DNA of 20,559 nt from Akkermansia sp. Lineage in GTDB: Bacteria; Verrucomicrobiota; Verrucomicrobiia; Verrucomicrobiales; Akkermansiaceae. The position numbers and the translations under genes are program-made. Below are positions 7,773 to 16,300 of this stretch, piece after piece. The DNA lies in contig JAFZGH010000296.1 of the NCBI GenBank assembly GCA_017555465.1, positions 1 to 20,559 of the forward strand, in the 5' to 3' direction. Numbering within the stretch: the stretch's first letter is position 1; each line of letters starts with the position of its first letter. A model generated the notes under the pieces. It saw nothing but the letters and a program-made list of their open reading frames with translations, did not search any database and had not been told where the DNA came from.

Positions 7773-8747
7773 ATGTCATTGCCCGATTTTTCCACATTCC
7801 CGCTGTATCTTGCCCCCATGGCCGGGGTGACTGACCCTATTTTCCGCACCTTGTGCAAGGAGGAGGGGGCGGATGTGATGGTGACGGAGTTTGTCTCTGC
7901 CGAAGGGGTGCTGCAGGCCTGGAGCCGCAACCGCCGCTATGTGGAGTTCGAAGATGCTCACCGCCCGCTCGGCATTCAGATTTTCGGCTCTGTGCCGGAA
8001 CATTGCGCCGCCGCTGCCCGCATCATTGTGGATGCCATGCACCCGGATTTTCTGGATATCAACGCCGGTTGCCCGGTTCCCAAGGTGGTGGGCAAGAATG
8101 GGGGCTCGTCCCTGTTGAAGGATTTGCCGCTTCTGCAGCGCATGGCGGCGGCGGTGGTTCAGGAACTGGGGGATGATTGCCCGGTGACTACGAAAATCCG
8201 CATCGGCTGGGATCAGGAGCATATCTGCGCGCCCGAGGCGGTGCGTCGGCTGGAGGATGCCGGGGTGCAGGCCATCGCGATTCACGGCCGTACCCGCTCG
8301 CAGCAATATGGCGGCAAGGCAGATTGGGAGATGATTGACCACTGCGCCCGCCTGGTGCGTATTCCGGTGATTGGTAATGGCGATATCTGCACCCCGCAGG
8401 ATGTGCAGCGGGCGCGTGAGACCACGGCGGTTTCGGCGGTGATGATTGGTCGCGCGGCCATGAATGCGCCCTGGCTGTTCCGCCAGGCGAAGGAATACCT
8501 GCGCACCGGGTATGTGCCGGAGCCGCCCACCCCGCAGCAGCGCATTGCCTTCATGCTGCGCCACACCCGCATGGCGCTGGAGAGCGGCCATTATGGCGAT
8601 GAACTGGTGACGATGCGTGCCATGCGCAGCCGCCTGCTGGCTTATGCCAAGGGGATTCCCGGTACGAAGTCAATGAGGCCACAGCTTTCGCGTGTGGCCT
8701 CATATGATGAGCTTTGTGCCATGCTGGCTCCGTTGGTTACATCTTGA
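7773..8747 (+). CDS. dusB: tRNA-dihydrouridine synthase, DusB-like
   Basis: A 324-residue FMN-dependent enzyme that reduces specific uridines in the tRNA D-loop with NADPH. It has all the main Dus motifs: LAPMAGVTD near the N-terminus, DINAGCPVPKV with catalytic Cys100, TKIRIGWD, AIHGRTRSQQYGGKADW, PVIGNGDI and MIGRAAMNAPW for phosphate/FMN binding. ATG 7773 lies 2 nt after the prepilin peptidase stop and lacks its own strong ribosome-binding site, so it probably depends on coupling. The 3' end overlaps the convergent lptB by 11 nt. The dusB assignment rests on motif style; another Dus clade is possible. Confidence 0.9.
   Translation: MSLPDFSTFPLYLAPMAGVTDPIFRTLCKEEGADVMVTEFVSAEGVLQAWSRNRRYVEFEDAHRPLGIQIFGSVPEHCAAAARIIVDAMHPDFLDINAGCPVPKVVGKNGGSSLLKDLPLLQRMAAAVVQELGDDCPVTTKIRIGWDQEHICAPEAVRRLEDAGVQAIAIHGRTRSQQYGGKADWEMIDHCARLVRIPVIGNGDICTPQDVQRARETTAVSAVMIGRAAMNAPWLFRQAKEYLRTGYVPEPPTPQQRIAFMLRHTRMALESGHYGDELVTMRAMRSRLLAYAKGIPGTKSMRPQLSRVASYDELCAMLAPLVTS
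8673..8703. terminator. Inverted repeat in the dus 3' end, possible terminator for the lpt operon
   Basis: An 11-bp perfect stem (8673-8683 with 8693-8703, core GAGGCCACA/TGTGGCCTC) encloses a 9-nt loop. It lies inside dus coding sequence, 34 nt past the lptB stop on the minus strand. Neither side has a clear T tract, so intrinsic termination is uncertain; it could pause polymerase or protect the 3' end of the convergent transcript. Confidence 0.35.
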
Positions 8748-9468
8748 ACTGCTCGCCCAGGTAAATCTTGCGGGTCTTGGGGTCGTTGGCGATTTCGTCT
8801 GTCGTGCCTTCCTTGATGACTTTGCCTTCAAAGAGGATGTAGGCGCGGTCAACGATGCCGAGGGTTTCGCGCACGTTGTGGTCGGTGATAAGGATGGAGA
8901 GACCGTCTGTCTCACGCAGGGATGCCACGATGTGCTGGATGTCCTGCACGGCGATGGGATCAACGCCGGCGAAAGGTTCGTCGAGCATGAGCAGCTTCGG
9001 GTTGGCGGCCAGCGCGCGGGCTATGGTGAGGCGGCGCTTCTCACCGCCGGAGAGCTGGATGGACTGGCTCTTGCGCAGGCGGGTGATGTTGAAACGCTCC
9101 AGCAGCTCATCGCACTTCTCTTTCTTTTCCTTGCTGGTGAGGTCAGTGCGGGTCTCAAGGATGGCCATGAGGTTCTCATTGACCGTGAGCTTGCGGAAGA
9201 TGGATTCTTCCTGCGGGAGATAGCCCATGCCGAGGCGGGCACGCAGGTGCATGGGCAGGCCGGAGACATCTTTACCGCAGAAGTCAACCGAGCCGGTATC
9301 CGGGCGCACCAGACCCGCCACCATGTAGAACGAGGTGGTTTTGCCGGCGCCGTTGGGGCCCAGCAGCCCGACGATTTCGCCGGCATGAACCTTGAAGTTC
9401 ACGTTGCTGACCACCTGGCGTTCGCCGTAGGATTTGCAGAGGTCTGTGGCTTTGAGAAGAATTTCCAT
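8737..9468 (-). CDS. lptB: LPS export ABC transporter ATP-binding protein LptB
   Basis: A 243-residue cytoplasmic ATPase that powers extraction of LPS from the inner membrane through LptFG. It has Walker A GPNGAGKTT (37-45), the Q-loop in YLPQEESIF (83-91), ABC signature LSGGEKRR (139-146), Walker B LLMLDEPFAGVDP (159-171) and the switch His197 in ITDHNVRETL. DEPFAGVDP with DHNVRETL, plus the C-terminal YLGEQF, are characteristic of LptB rather than other ABC ATPases. ATG 9468 lies 2 nt after the lptA-like stop with no Shine-Dalgarno, so coupled translation is likely. The partner permeases LptF/LptG are not in this window. Confidence 0.95.
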   Translation of the reverse strand: MEILLKATDLCKSYGERQVVSNVNFKVHAGEIVGLLGPNGAGKTTSFYMVAGLVRPDTGSVDFCGKDVSGLPMHLRARLGMGYLPQEESIFRKLTVNENLMAILETRTDLTSKEKKEKCDELLERFNITRLRKSQSIQLSGGEKRRLTIARALAANPKLLMLDEPFAGVDPIAVQDIQHIVASLRETDGLSILITDHNVRETLGIVDRAYILFEGKVIKEGTTDEIANDPKTRKIYLGEQFKM

Positions 9469-9470
9469 AG

Positions 9471-11759
9471 TTATTTTTTGAATGTCGGGTTGTTAATCTG
9501 CTGCTTGATGTTGGTGGCATGCGTGGTGTGCTTTTCGCCGGTGATGCTGGCATTGTTGCTGGCATCGATCCGGATGGCTGCACCCTTGCCGCTGGCTACG
9601 TGGGTGTTATTGGCATCAGCCAGGGTGACCTTGCTGCCGCTGAGTACCTTCATGCCGGTGGTGTTATCCACATTCAGGAAATCGCCTGTAGCGCGGAACA
9701 ATTTGCCGGAGTTATCCTTGCCGGCCACGGCCACATTGCCGCTGGCGGTGGCGCGCACAAGACCGCCCAGCATTTTGTCCTTGCCTTTCTGCTCGTTCAT
9801 GAGCAGGCGCACCGGGCCGGTGCACTGCATGGAGCCTTTTTCCGTGCGCACAGTGCAGCCTGATTCGGTACTGGCTTCGCGGATGCCGGTGTAGTTGAAA
9901 CGCAGGCCGGTGAATTTGCCCTTGGCCGTGGCGCTTTCATCTGCCACGAGGTAGGTATGCAATGGCCCGTTTGTGGTCAGAATGGCCTTGTCGGTCTGCA
10001 GACGGGTTGCGCTGCCGGTTTCCAGGCGGTTTTCGGCGCGAACAAGCAGTACATAGTCGCGGCATTCAGCTTTAGTTGTGCCTTCTTCATCGAGCAGTAC
10101 AGCGGAAAGCTGTGCGCCGTTCAGGCGGATATCACCGTTGCTGCGCAGTTCCACGGTGGCGGACTGCCCGGCTGCGGGCGTAGCGGCAAGCCGGTTGCCG
10201 TTGTAATGAGCCACCAGTTCAGTGTCCGGCGCGCCTGTAAGCAGGGTTTCGCCGGTGGTAAGGTCGGTTTCTGCTATCTGCGCCTGCAGTTCGCCAATGC
10301 ATTTGCGCGTGCCGGCCTCGTAGCGGTGAGCAATGACATTGCCTTCTGCTCTGGCGCGGGAGATGTCGCCGTACTGGGTAATGGCGAGGTTGGGCATGCC
10401 GGGTTTTGTTTCCGGGGCTTTTGCACCTTCCTTGCGGGCCAGTACGAGGTTGACCGGGCCAGTGCAGCTGAAATCGGCTTCATCATCTGCCATGACGATG
10501 CCCTTTGCCGTGCTGACGGTGCCGAGGTCTGCTCGGAAGAGGACATTGGCTGCGGCCTTGAATACGCCCGTGAGGGTGGTGCCGGGTGTGCTGCTCTGGC
10601 GTGCGTAGCGACCGTTGATGTTGTTGCCGCGTAATTCGATATCGCCGTTGGGAAGCAGGTGGATGCCTTCGTTTGATTCAACGGTGTACTGGTCATACAC
10701 CAGCTTGCAGGCCGTGCCGGTGAGGGAGCATTCACCACTCTGCCCGTTGTAACGCAGTTCGTCGCCATGAGCTTCGGCCGCCGGTGTGGCCTCACCTGCA
10801 TTGCGGGTTGCGATGACCTGTCCGCGTGCTGTGGCTGTGGCAATGCCTTCAAACTTCAGCCCGGTGAACTGGCTCATAAAGCCTTTCTTTTTCTCCGGTG
10901 CAGGGGATGCGGCTGTTTGCAGGACGATGCAGAGCATCTCGTTGCAGGTGAGCGTTCCTTGCGGATGGTTCAGGGTGCTGTTGCCGGGGGCGTAGAGCGT
11001 GTTGCTGGGGGAATGGTAATAGATAGAGCCTCCGCGCGTGCAGAGCTCGGTCGCAGCACCGTCGTTGTCTTTCATCGAGAGGCGGATTTCAGCGCCTTCG
11101 AGCAGGATGTTGCCCTGCTGGTCTGCCAGCAGACGCGGAGCCTTGCTCCCTTCTGCTGCGGTGATGTGTACCTTGTTATCGCCGTACTGAAGGTGGATTT
11201 CTCCATCCTCGCTGGGGGAATACACCAGAATGGTGTTACTGAGGGTGTCTGCCAGTGCATAATCAGCAGCGATGGCAGCGGCGATGACGGGGGCTTCCCC
11301 CTCATTCCGGGAAACCGGAGTATCTTCCCCGGTCTCTGTAGTTGTGGATGCTGCCTGTTCTGTCTGCTCGGTGGCAGGCGTCTCATTCCCTTTGTCTTTT
11401 TTATCGGTTTTGAGCTCCGGCAGGTAGATGTGCAGCTGTTCTCTGGCTGCGATGTTGATGCGGGAATCCACTAATTGAACATTACCCAGATAGATGATGC
11501 GGGAGTTGGCTGCGTCAAACATCATCCCCAGTTCGGATGTCACGGTGGTTTCATCCGGAGCGGTTGTTCCGGCAGGGGTGTATTCCGGACTGGGAGCGGG
11601 GAGTTCTACGCCCAGTGCTTTCAATTCATCGCTCACCTGGGAAAAACTGGCACAGCAGGTGTCTGCCTGTGCAGCGGTGGTCTGCATGTCTGCCGTGTAA
11701 TCGGCAGCAGCGCAGAATACGGGAATGGACAGAGCGGCAATGGCAGCTGCTTTCATCAT
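9471..11759 (-). CDS. Large LptA/OstA-like periplasmic LPS-transport protein
   Basis: A 762-residue exported protein (signal peptide to about residue 19, cleavage near AAA). It sits where lptA is expected, between lptC-like and lptB, but is about four times the length of E. coli LptA (185 residues). The first OstA-like strand pattern is at 80-112 (MFDAANSRIIYLGNVQLVDS). Three diverged modules follow. Each has an A-x-G-N/Q-V strand (311-317 ARGQVIA, 471-477 AEGNVIA, 671-677 ASGNVAV), two have CTGPV (432 and 646), and two have NGDIxLxG (371 and 541). LptA-type proteins form a beta-jellyroll bridge carrying LPS across the periplasm, and tandem modules could span it covalently. Residues 115-160 are a charged, low-complexity linker. 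The role is inferred from fold pattern and context. Confidence 0.75.
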   Translation of the reverse strand: MMKAAAIAALSIPVFCAAADYTADMQTTAAQADTCCASFSQVSDELKALGVELPAPSPEYTPAGTTAPDETTVTSELGMMFDAANSRIIYLGNVQLVDSRINIAAREQLHIYLPELKTDKKDKGNETPATEQTEQAASTTTETGEDTPVSRNEGEAPVIAAAIAADYALADTLSNTILVYSPSEDGEIHLQYGDNKVHITAAEGSKAPRLLADQQGNILLEGAEIRLSMKDNDGAATELCTRGGSIYYHSPSNTLYAPGNSTLNHPQGTLTCNEMLCIVLQTAASPAPEKKKGFMSQFTGLKFEGIATATARGQVIATRNAGEATPAAEAHGDELRYNGQSGECSLTGTACKLVYDQYTVESNEGIHLLPNGDIELRGNNINGRYARQSSTPGTTLTGVFKAAANVLFRADLGTVSTAKGIVMADDEADFSCTGPVNLVLARKEGAKAPETKPGMPNLAITQYGDISRARAEGNVIAHRYEAGTRKCIGELQAQIAETDLTTGETLLTGAPDTELVAHYNGNRLAATPAAGQSATVELRSNGDIRLNGAQLSAVLLDEEGTTKAECRDYVLLVRAENRLETGSATRLQTDKAILTTNGPLHTYLVADESATAKGKFTGLRFNYTGIREASTESGCTVRTEKGSMQCTGPVRLLMNEQKGKDKMLGGLVRATASGNVAVAGKDNSGKLFRATGDFLNVDNTTGMKVLSGSKVTLADANNTHVASGKGAAIRIDASNNASITGEKHTTHATNIKQQINNPTFKK

Positions 11760-12229
11760 TTCTTACTGCCTTTCTTTTCGGATAATCTGGCGGTGGAGAT
11801 GGTGGTCTTCACGGGGCCGTGCAGGAAACCTTTGCGGGTGCTGGTGTTGAAGATAACTCCCTTGCCGGAGGCTGAGAAACGCGGATCCTGAACCTTGGCT
11901 GTGCCAGTCGTGCGCGCTACTTTGGTAGCAAAGCTGTATTCCACGCTGTCGGTGGAAATATCGGTCTGCGAGCCGTCTTCTGCATAGAGTTCGGCATGGA
12001 GCTTTTCCAGTTCCACTGCGGTGCGGGATTTGACCCGCAGTTTATCTGCCAGAAGCAGTGCGCTTACCTGGTGATTCTCGTAGCGGGGAATGGAAATTCC
12101 TTCGATGACGGAGCCTTTCGGCAGAAATTGCAGCGCCGGAAACTCGCTGGCTGCATCATTCTTCTTCTCCTGCCCCCATGAGGGCAGGAGAAGAAGTGAC
12201 AAAACAAGGAGTGGAAGTGCTTTGCTCAT
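11756..12229 (-). CDS. LptC-like LPS export protein
   Basis: A 157-residue protein with a hydrophobic N-terminus (LPLLVLSLLLLPSWG) that is either a signal peptide or the single LptC membrane anchor. The remainder is beta-rich, with SVIEGISIPRYENH, ADKLRVKSRTAVELEKLHAE and GVIFNTSTRKGFLHGPVKTT, resembling the LptC pattern of an Asp/Asn-containing strand ending in GPV. LptC receives LPS from LptB2FG and passes it to LptA. Its place between kdsA and the lptA-like gene supports this, but sequence identity is low. It overlaps kdsA by 1 nt (TGATG) and the lptA-like gene by 4 nt (ATGA). Two hairpins affect its 5' end. Confidence 0.68.
   Translation of the reverse strand: MSKALPLLVLSLLLLPSWGQEKKNDAASEFPALQFLPKGSVIEGISIPRYENHQVSALLLADKLRVKSRTAVELEKLHAELYAEDGSQTDISTDSVEYSFATKVARTTGTAKVQDPRFSASGKGVIFNTSTRKGFLHGPVKTTISTARLSEKKGSKK
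12161..12196 (-). repeat. Long perfect hairpin within the lptC-like signal-peptide codons
   Basis: CTTCTTCTCCTGCCC (12161-12175) pairs perfectly with 12182-12196 across a 6-nt loop: 15 bp without mismatch. In the minus-strand mRNA the stem begins 33 nt after the AUG and covers codons 12-23. Such a stable stem early in a coding region could slow ribosomes or control expression of downstream lpt genes; the function is inferred. Confidence 0.8.
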
Positions 12230-13053
12230 CAGATGGTGGCCATCTGCTGGCAGGCCTTACGCACCAGCATGAGGTTGCTGAGAATCTTTTCCAGGTCCTT
12301 CAGGTATACCTGGTTGGGACCATCGCTCATGGCGTGGTCGGGGTCCTTGTGTACTTCCATGAATACGCCGTCGATGCCCATGGTCATGGCGGCATTGGCC
12401 AGCACGGGAGCCAGCTCGCGGTCGCCGCCGGTGGCGCCGCCCAGACCACCCGGTCGCTGCACGGAGTGGGTGGCGTCGAACACCACGGGGCAGCCGAACT
12501 TCTTCATCCAGTACATGCCGCGCATGTCCACGATGAGGTTGTTGTAGCCGAAGGAGGTGCCGCGTTCGCAGAGCATGTACTTATCGCAGCCGAAGGCTTC
12601 CATCTTTTCGCAGATGTTCTTGCAGTCCCAGGGAGCGAGGAACTGGCCCTTCTTGATGTTCACCGGACGGCCGGTCTTGGCGCAGGCTTCCAGCAGGTCG
12701 CTCTGGCGGCTCAGGAAGGCGGGTACCTGGAGCAGGTCCACATACTGGGCTGCGTATTCTGCCTGCTGCTCAGTGTGCACGTCGGTTACCACCGGGCACT
12801 GCAGTTCCTTGCCGATTTCGGAGAGGATGCGGCAGCCTTCCTCAATGCCCGGGCCGCGGAAGCTCTTCACGCTGGTGCGGTTGGCTTTGTCGTAGGAGGC
12901 CTTGAAGATGAACTGCACGCCGAGCTTGGTGCAGATTTCCTTGATGGCGGTAGCCATTTCCCAGGCAAAGGCTTCGTTTTCAAGAGAGCAGGGCCCGAGC
13001 AGGAAGAAGGGTTCCTGCCCGCCGATAACTACGTTCTGGATGTTGAAAGACAT
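12229..13053 (-). CDS. kdsA: 3-deoxy-D-manno-octulosonate 8-phosphate synthase (KdsA), metal-dependent class
   Basis: A 274-residue cytoplasmic enzyme that condenses phosphoenolpyruvate with arabinose 5-phosphate to give Kdo-8-phosphate, the first committed step to the LPS inner-core sugar Kdo. It is close to the E. coli length (284). Motifs include FIFKASYDKANRTSVKSFRG, ITDVH-like VVTDVH, LLQVPAFLSRQSDL, ERGTSFGYNNLIVDMRG and FMEVHKDPDHAMSDGPN. Cys22 in LLGPCSLEN occupies the metal-ligand position of class II enzymes (Aquifex Cys11), where E. coli has Asn; His in FDATHSV, Glu in FMEVH and Asp in MSDGP complete the expected set. ATG 13053 is chosen over upstream in-frame starts because a near-consensus promoter starts transcription only about 18 nt before it. 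Confidence 0.95.
   Translation of the reverse strand: MSFNIQNVVIGGQEPFFLLGPCSLENEAFAWEMATAIKEICTKLGVQFIFKASYDKANRTSVKSFRGPGIEEGCRILSEIGKELQCPVVTDVHTEQQAEYAAQYVDLLQVPAFLSRQSDLLEACAKTGRPVNIKKGQFLAPWDCKNICEKMEAFGCDKYMLCERGTSFGYNNLIVDMRGMYWMKKFGCPVVFDATHSVQRPGGLGGATGGDRELAPVLANAAMTMGIDGVFMEVHKDPDHAMSDGPNQVYLKDLEKILSNLMLVRKACQQMATI
12230..12246 (-). repeat. Hairpin at the kdsA/lptC-like junction
   Basis: CAGATGG and CCATCTG form a 7-bp perfect stem with a 3-nt loop. It covers the last kdsA codons and ends immediately before the lptC-like AUG, which has no Shine-Dalgarno. Ribosomes finishing kdsA would melt it, so it is a plausible translational-coupling element. Confidence 0.5.
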
Positions 13054-13077
13054 GGCAAAAGTTGTTTCGATGCGTAC

Positions 13078-13106
13078 ATTATGCCCCAAGCCCCAGATGA
13101 AGTCAA
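13078..13106 (-). promoter_or_regulatory. Sigma70-like promoter of the kdsA-lpt operon
   Basis: Reading the minus strand, TTGACT (13106-13101) and CATAAT (13083-13078) are separated by exactly 17 nt. The predicted start is near 13071, giving an 18-nt leader to kdsA ATG 13053. Confidence 0.8.
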
Positions 13107-13205
13107 TGAGATTTCGCTCCGCGCGGGCGTAAAATTGACGCCGTTTGAAAAATATGCCGTATGCCGTCAGTTTTTTCATCCTGATTTGCTTTTTGAACCG
13201 ATGTG

Positions 13206-13234
13206 TTATGTCTCGTATGTGAAAAGTGTATAAT
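13206..13234 (+). promoter_or_regulatory. Candidate promoter for rhs
   Basis: A consensus TATAAT at 13229-13234 is preceded after 17 nt by TTATGT (13206-13211), a moderate -35. Transcription would begin near 13241 and give a leader of about 113 nt before rhs ATG 13354. The rhs start has no close Shine-Dalgarno; GAGG at 13334-13337 is 16 nt away. Confidence 0.4.
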
Positions 13235-13353
13235 GTCAAATGGTTGCGTTGCTTTTTGTGGAAAGGAGAACCGACCCTCTTTTCTTGCTGGAAGTTTATC
13301 AGCATTATTTGTACCCTTTACCCAATCTGCCATGAGGCAAGTGACAACATTCT

Positions 13354-16300
13354 ATGAAAAAAGATAATGACACCCCCACCAATGGTTCCGTCTCTGACGT
13401 GAATGCCGCCGATGTTACCAACATCACTCCCGAAACCGCAGCATCTCTCGATTCTGCCAACCTCAACTCCGGCACCGATTGTGCCACAAGCTCTTATCCG
13501 ACTATGAATATCGATACCAATACCAATGACGGCATTGCTCTTGCCAGCTCGGAATCTACTCCGCAGACAGTAACTCGTACCGAAATTGCGTCTGCTGGCA
13601 CGCCTATTTGCGTCCATGATACAAACGAGGAAAACTTCTCCTTTGGCCCCATTAGTTTTTCCATTAAGCAAGGAGGTGCTCAGGTTAAAGCCCGTGTTAC
13701 TGCCGATGATAGGGGCACTATGTATATTACCGATTCTAACGGCAATTCAGTATTGTCAGTATTCGGTGATGTGGACATCTGGCAGAAGACGGAAGATCCT
13801 ACTCATTGGCAGAAAACATCTGAGACGGTCACCTTGCCTGAGGGGCAATACACCATTACGGGTACAGTGGAAAACACCAAATTGTCTACGGCTCAGAATA
13901 ATCTTGCCTACTTCCGTTATGAAATTCAAGCGCAGTATACCATTATTAAGGGGATTGATGACGAGGATGCCGACAAGGAAGAAGAGCCGCCCGTATGCAA
14001 TCCTTGTGGGTGCGGTAGCCAGGATGGTGATGATACCAATCCTCCTTCTGATCCGACACCAGGTTCTCCTGATGATGAATGTAGCGGCGTCGTAAGTTCT
14101 TCCGGTGGTGCAACATCTCCTGACACAACCGCTCTTATGCTTGCGGATGAATCTGCTGTATCTGTAGCTGCTGTAACCCAGCCCACTACCATGCGCTATA
14201 ATTCTGTATGGGCGTGGAAAGCACAGTTGCAGGATGGCGTATTGACGATTCGTCCTACTTCCGGTCGTCGTATGCGATTTGCCATTTTGGATAATTCTTC
14301 AGTCGCTCTGCCTGTTTTGCTGACTCAGCACCATAATGTGCGAGTGGAACTGCAGAACGCAGATTTGACTCCTTGCACCTCGGGCACGCCTGCGTTCTGG
14401 ACCTTGACTGAAGCAAATGGGCGACGCGTACGTTTTGAAACAACGAATGGTACGGTTGCAGCTGTAGTTGCATCTTCCGGCAAGGTAACGACTGCCGCCG
14501 AACATGCAGCTCAGGTACAGGAGCGTTTTGATGTTGCGGGTAATATGGTATCTTGTTATTCGCCGACACAGGGGCTTATGCTCTCTTCGGTTGATGAAAA
14601 TGGTGCCACAGTACTGTCATGGTTTGATCCTGCCAATGTAACGGTAGACGAAAACGGCAATTATGTCACCACGGGAGAGCCATACAAGACTTCTATTCAC
14701 CTGACTGCGGTAGTGAACGGAGTGGAAACCACAACCGTCACCCGACAGCAGGCTGGCCTGCCAGCCCACACTGTAACCCGTGTTGTTGATGGCAACACCG
14801 TAACTGTGACTAAGGGTACTGGTGAAGATGCCATTATTCGTACTTGGGTCACTACTTATCCAGAAGTTGGTATGACCCAGCGAGTAGAAACCGTACGAAA
14901 GGGCTCAATGGATGCAACTCCCGCCTCTTGCTCCTGTCTGGTTCGTAAACTTACCGAGGGCGGTTGGCTCACCATCAGCGAAACCGAGGGTTATGGTACT
15001 GATTTGGCTCGCACTACGACCTACGATTACAACAACAAGTTCCATATCTCCCGCATCAATCGCCCTGATGGTGGTTATACGGAGTATGAATACGATTCGG
15101 ACGGTCGCGTGACTAAGGAAACAACTCCTTGGGGTAATGGAGGTAAGAAGCGTACTCGATATGTGTACAATGCTAATTCTGCCCGCTTCTACGATAATCG
15201 CCCAGTCAAGATTTATACCGATTATCAGGAGACAAACTCCAGTAGCTGGCTCAATATCAAGGTCGTGGATTATATCTATGAGACCACACCCGCAGAAGAA
15301 CGCACCACATCCCGCACCTACGCAGCTGGCGTAAGTCATCAGCAGGTCACGATTGAGGAACGCTATGGCGAAGCTCCTGAGTACTCTTATGCTGCGGGTA
15401 AGCCCAAGTTCAGCCAGGCTGTCAATGGTGTCCAGACAGTTCATGAGTATGAGGCAACCACTCTGCATGATGCTATCCATAAGCACACCGTCATCACCAA
15501 AGCTAATGGAGAATTGGTGGCAGCTCAGAGCCGAAAGACGGAAGAGTTTATTGCCGCCGATGATACTATCACCTTTGAACAGGAAAGTATCTGGGATGGT
15601 GAAAATTGGCTGCTTCTTTCTACTACAGCATTTGAGTATGATGAACAGAAGCGTGTAGTCAGAACGACTCGCGGTAATGGCCGCAGTTCCTCCATCTCCT
15701 GGATGTGTTGCGGTAAGCTTTCCGAAACGGATGAGGATGGAATCACGACCTCCTATGGTTATAACTCTGCCCATCAGCTGGTAGAAGTAATCCGCTCCGA
15801 AGTAAAAGACAGCGATGTTGTTGTAACCCCGGAAGCAATTACAACCTACACGTATGATGCAGCAGGACGTACGCTTACCTCTCGCCGTGATATTGGTGCT
15901 ATGACAACCACGGAATCTATCGCCTACGATGCGCTCGGTCGTGTTATTAGCCAGACGGATATCCTCGGCCGAGTTACCACCACTCATTATAGCGAAGATG
16001 AGCTTACCTCTACAGAAACCTCTCCTGCTGGAGCTACGACTATCACCCAGAGAAACCTTGATGGTTCCACCGCTCGTATCTATGGTACCGCTCAGCGAGA
16101 AGTACAGTACAGTTATACTCGCAACGGCAACAATCTGGTCACGACAACGGCTCTGGCAGATGGCTCGATTCTCGCTCAGAATTCCACGAATGGCTTCGGG
16201 CAGGAAATCGTGACCGCCACCCCCAACACCCTTGGCGGCTTCATTTATGCTCACTCCGAGTTCAATTCCCGCGGCCAGATGGTGAAGTCCTGGAGCGATA

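Larger units (their letters stand above)
13054..13353. other. 300-bp divergent intergenic region between kdsA and rhs
   Basis: This region separates the minus-strand LPS operon from the plus-strand rhs gene. It contains a strong minus-strand promoter (13106-13078) and a weaker plus-strand promoter candidate (13206-13234). A purine-rich GAAAGGAG at 13261-13268 resembles a ribosome-binding site but has no start codon at proper spacing. I see no convincing gene or RNA in it. Confidence 0.6.

Noticed and set aside
8692..9894. 400-codon plus-strand open frame across lptB and the lptA-like gene
   Set aside because: LptB motifs on the other strand are unambiguous; this frame shows none.
13261..13268. 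Shine-Dalgarno-like GAAAGGAG in the rhs leader
   Set aside because: No start codon follows at a usable distance.
13054..13305. N-terminal extension of kdsA to an upstream ATG
   Set aside because: It would include the promoter at 13106-13078 and about 84 residues unlike any KdsA; the family begins near ATG 13053.
13332..13367. Small upstream frame of 11 codons overlapping the rhs start
   Set aside because: No ribosome-binding site, and it is too short to support without comparative data.
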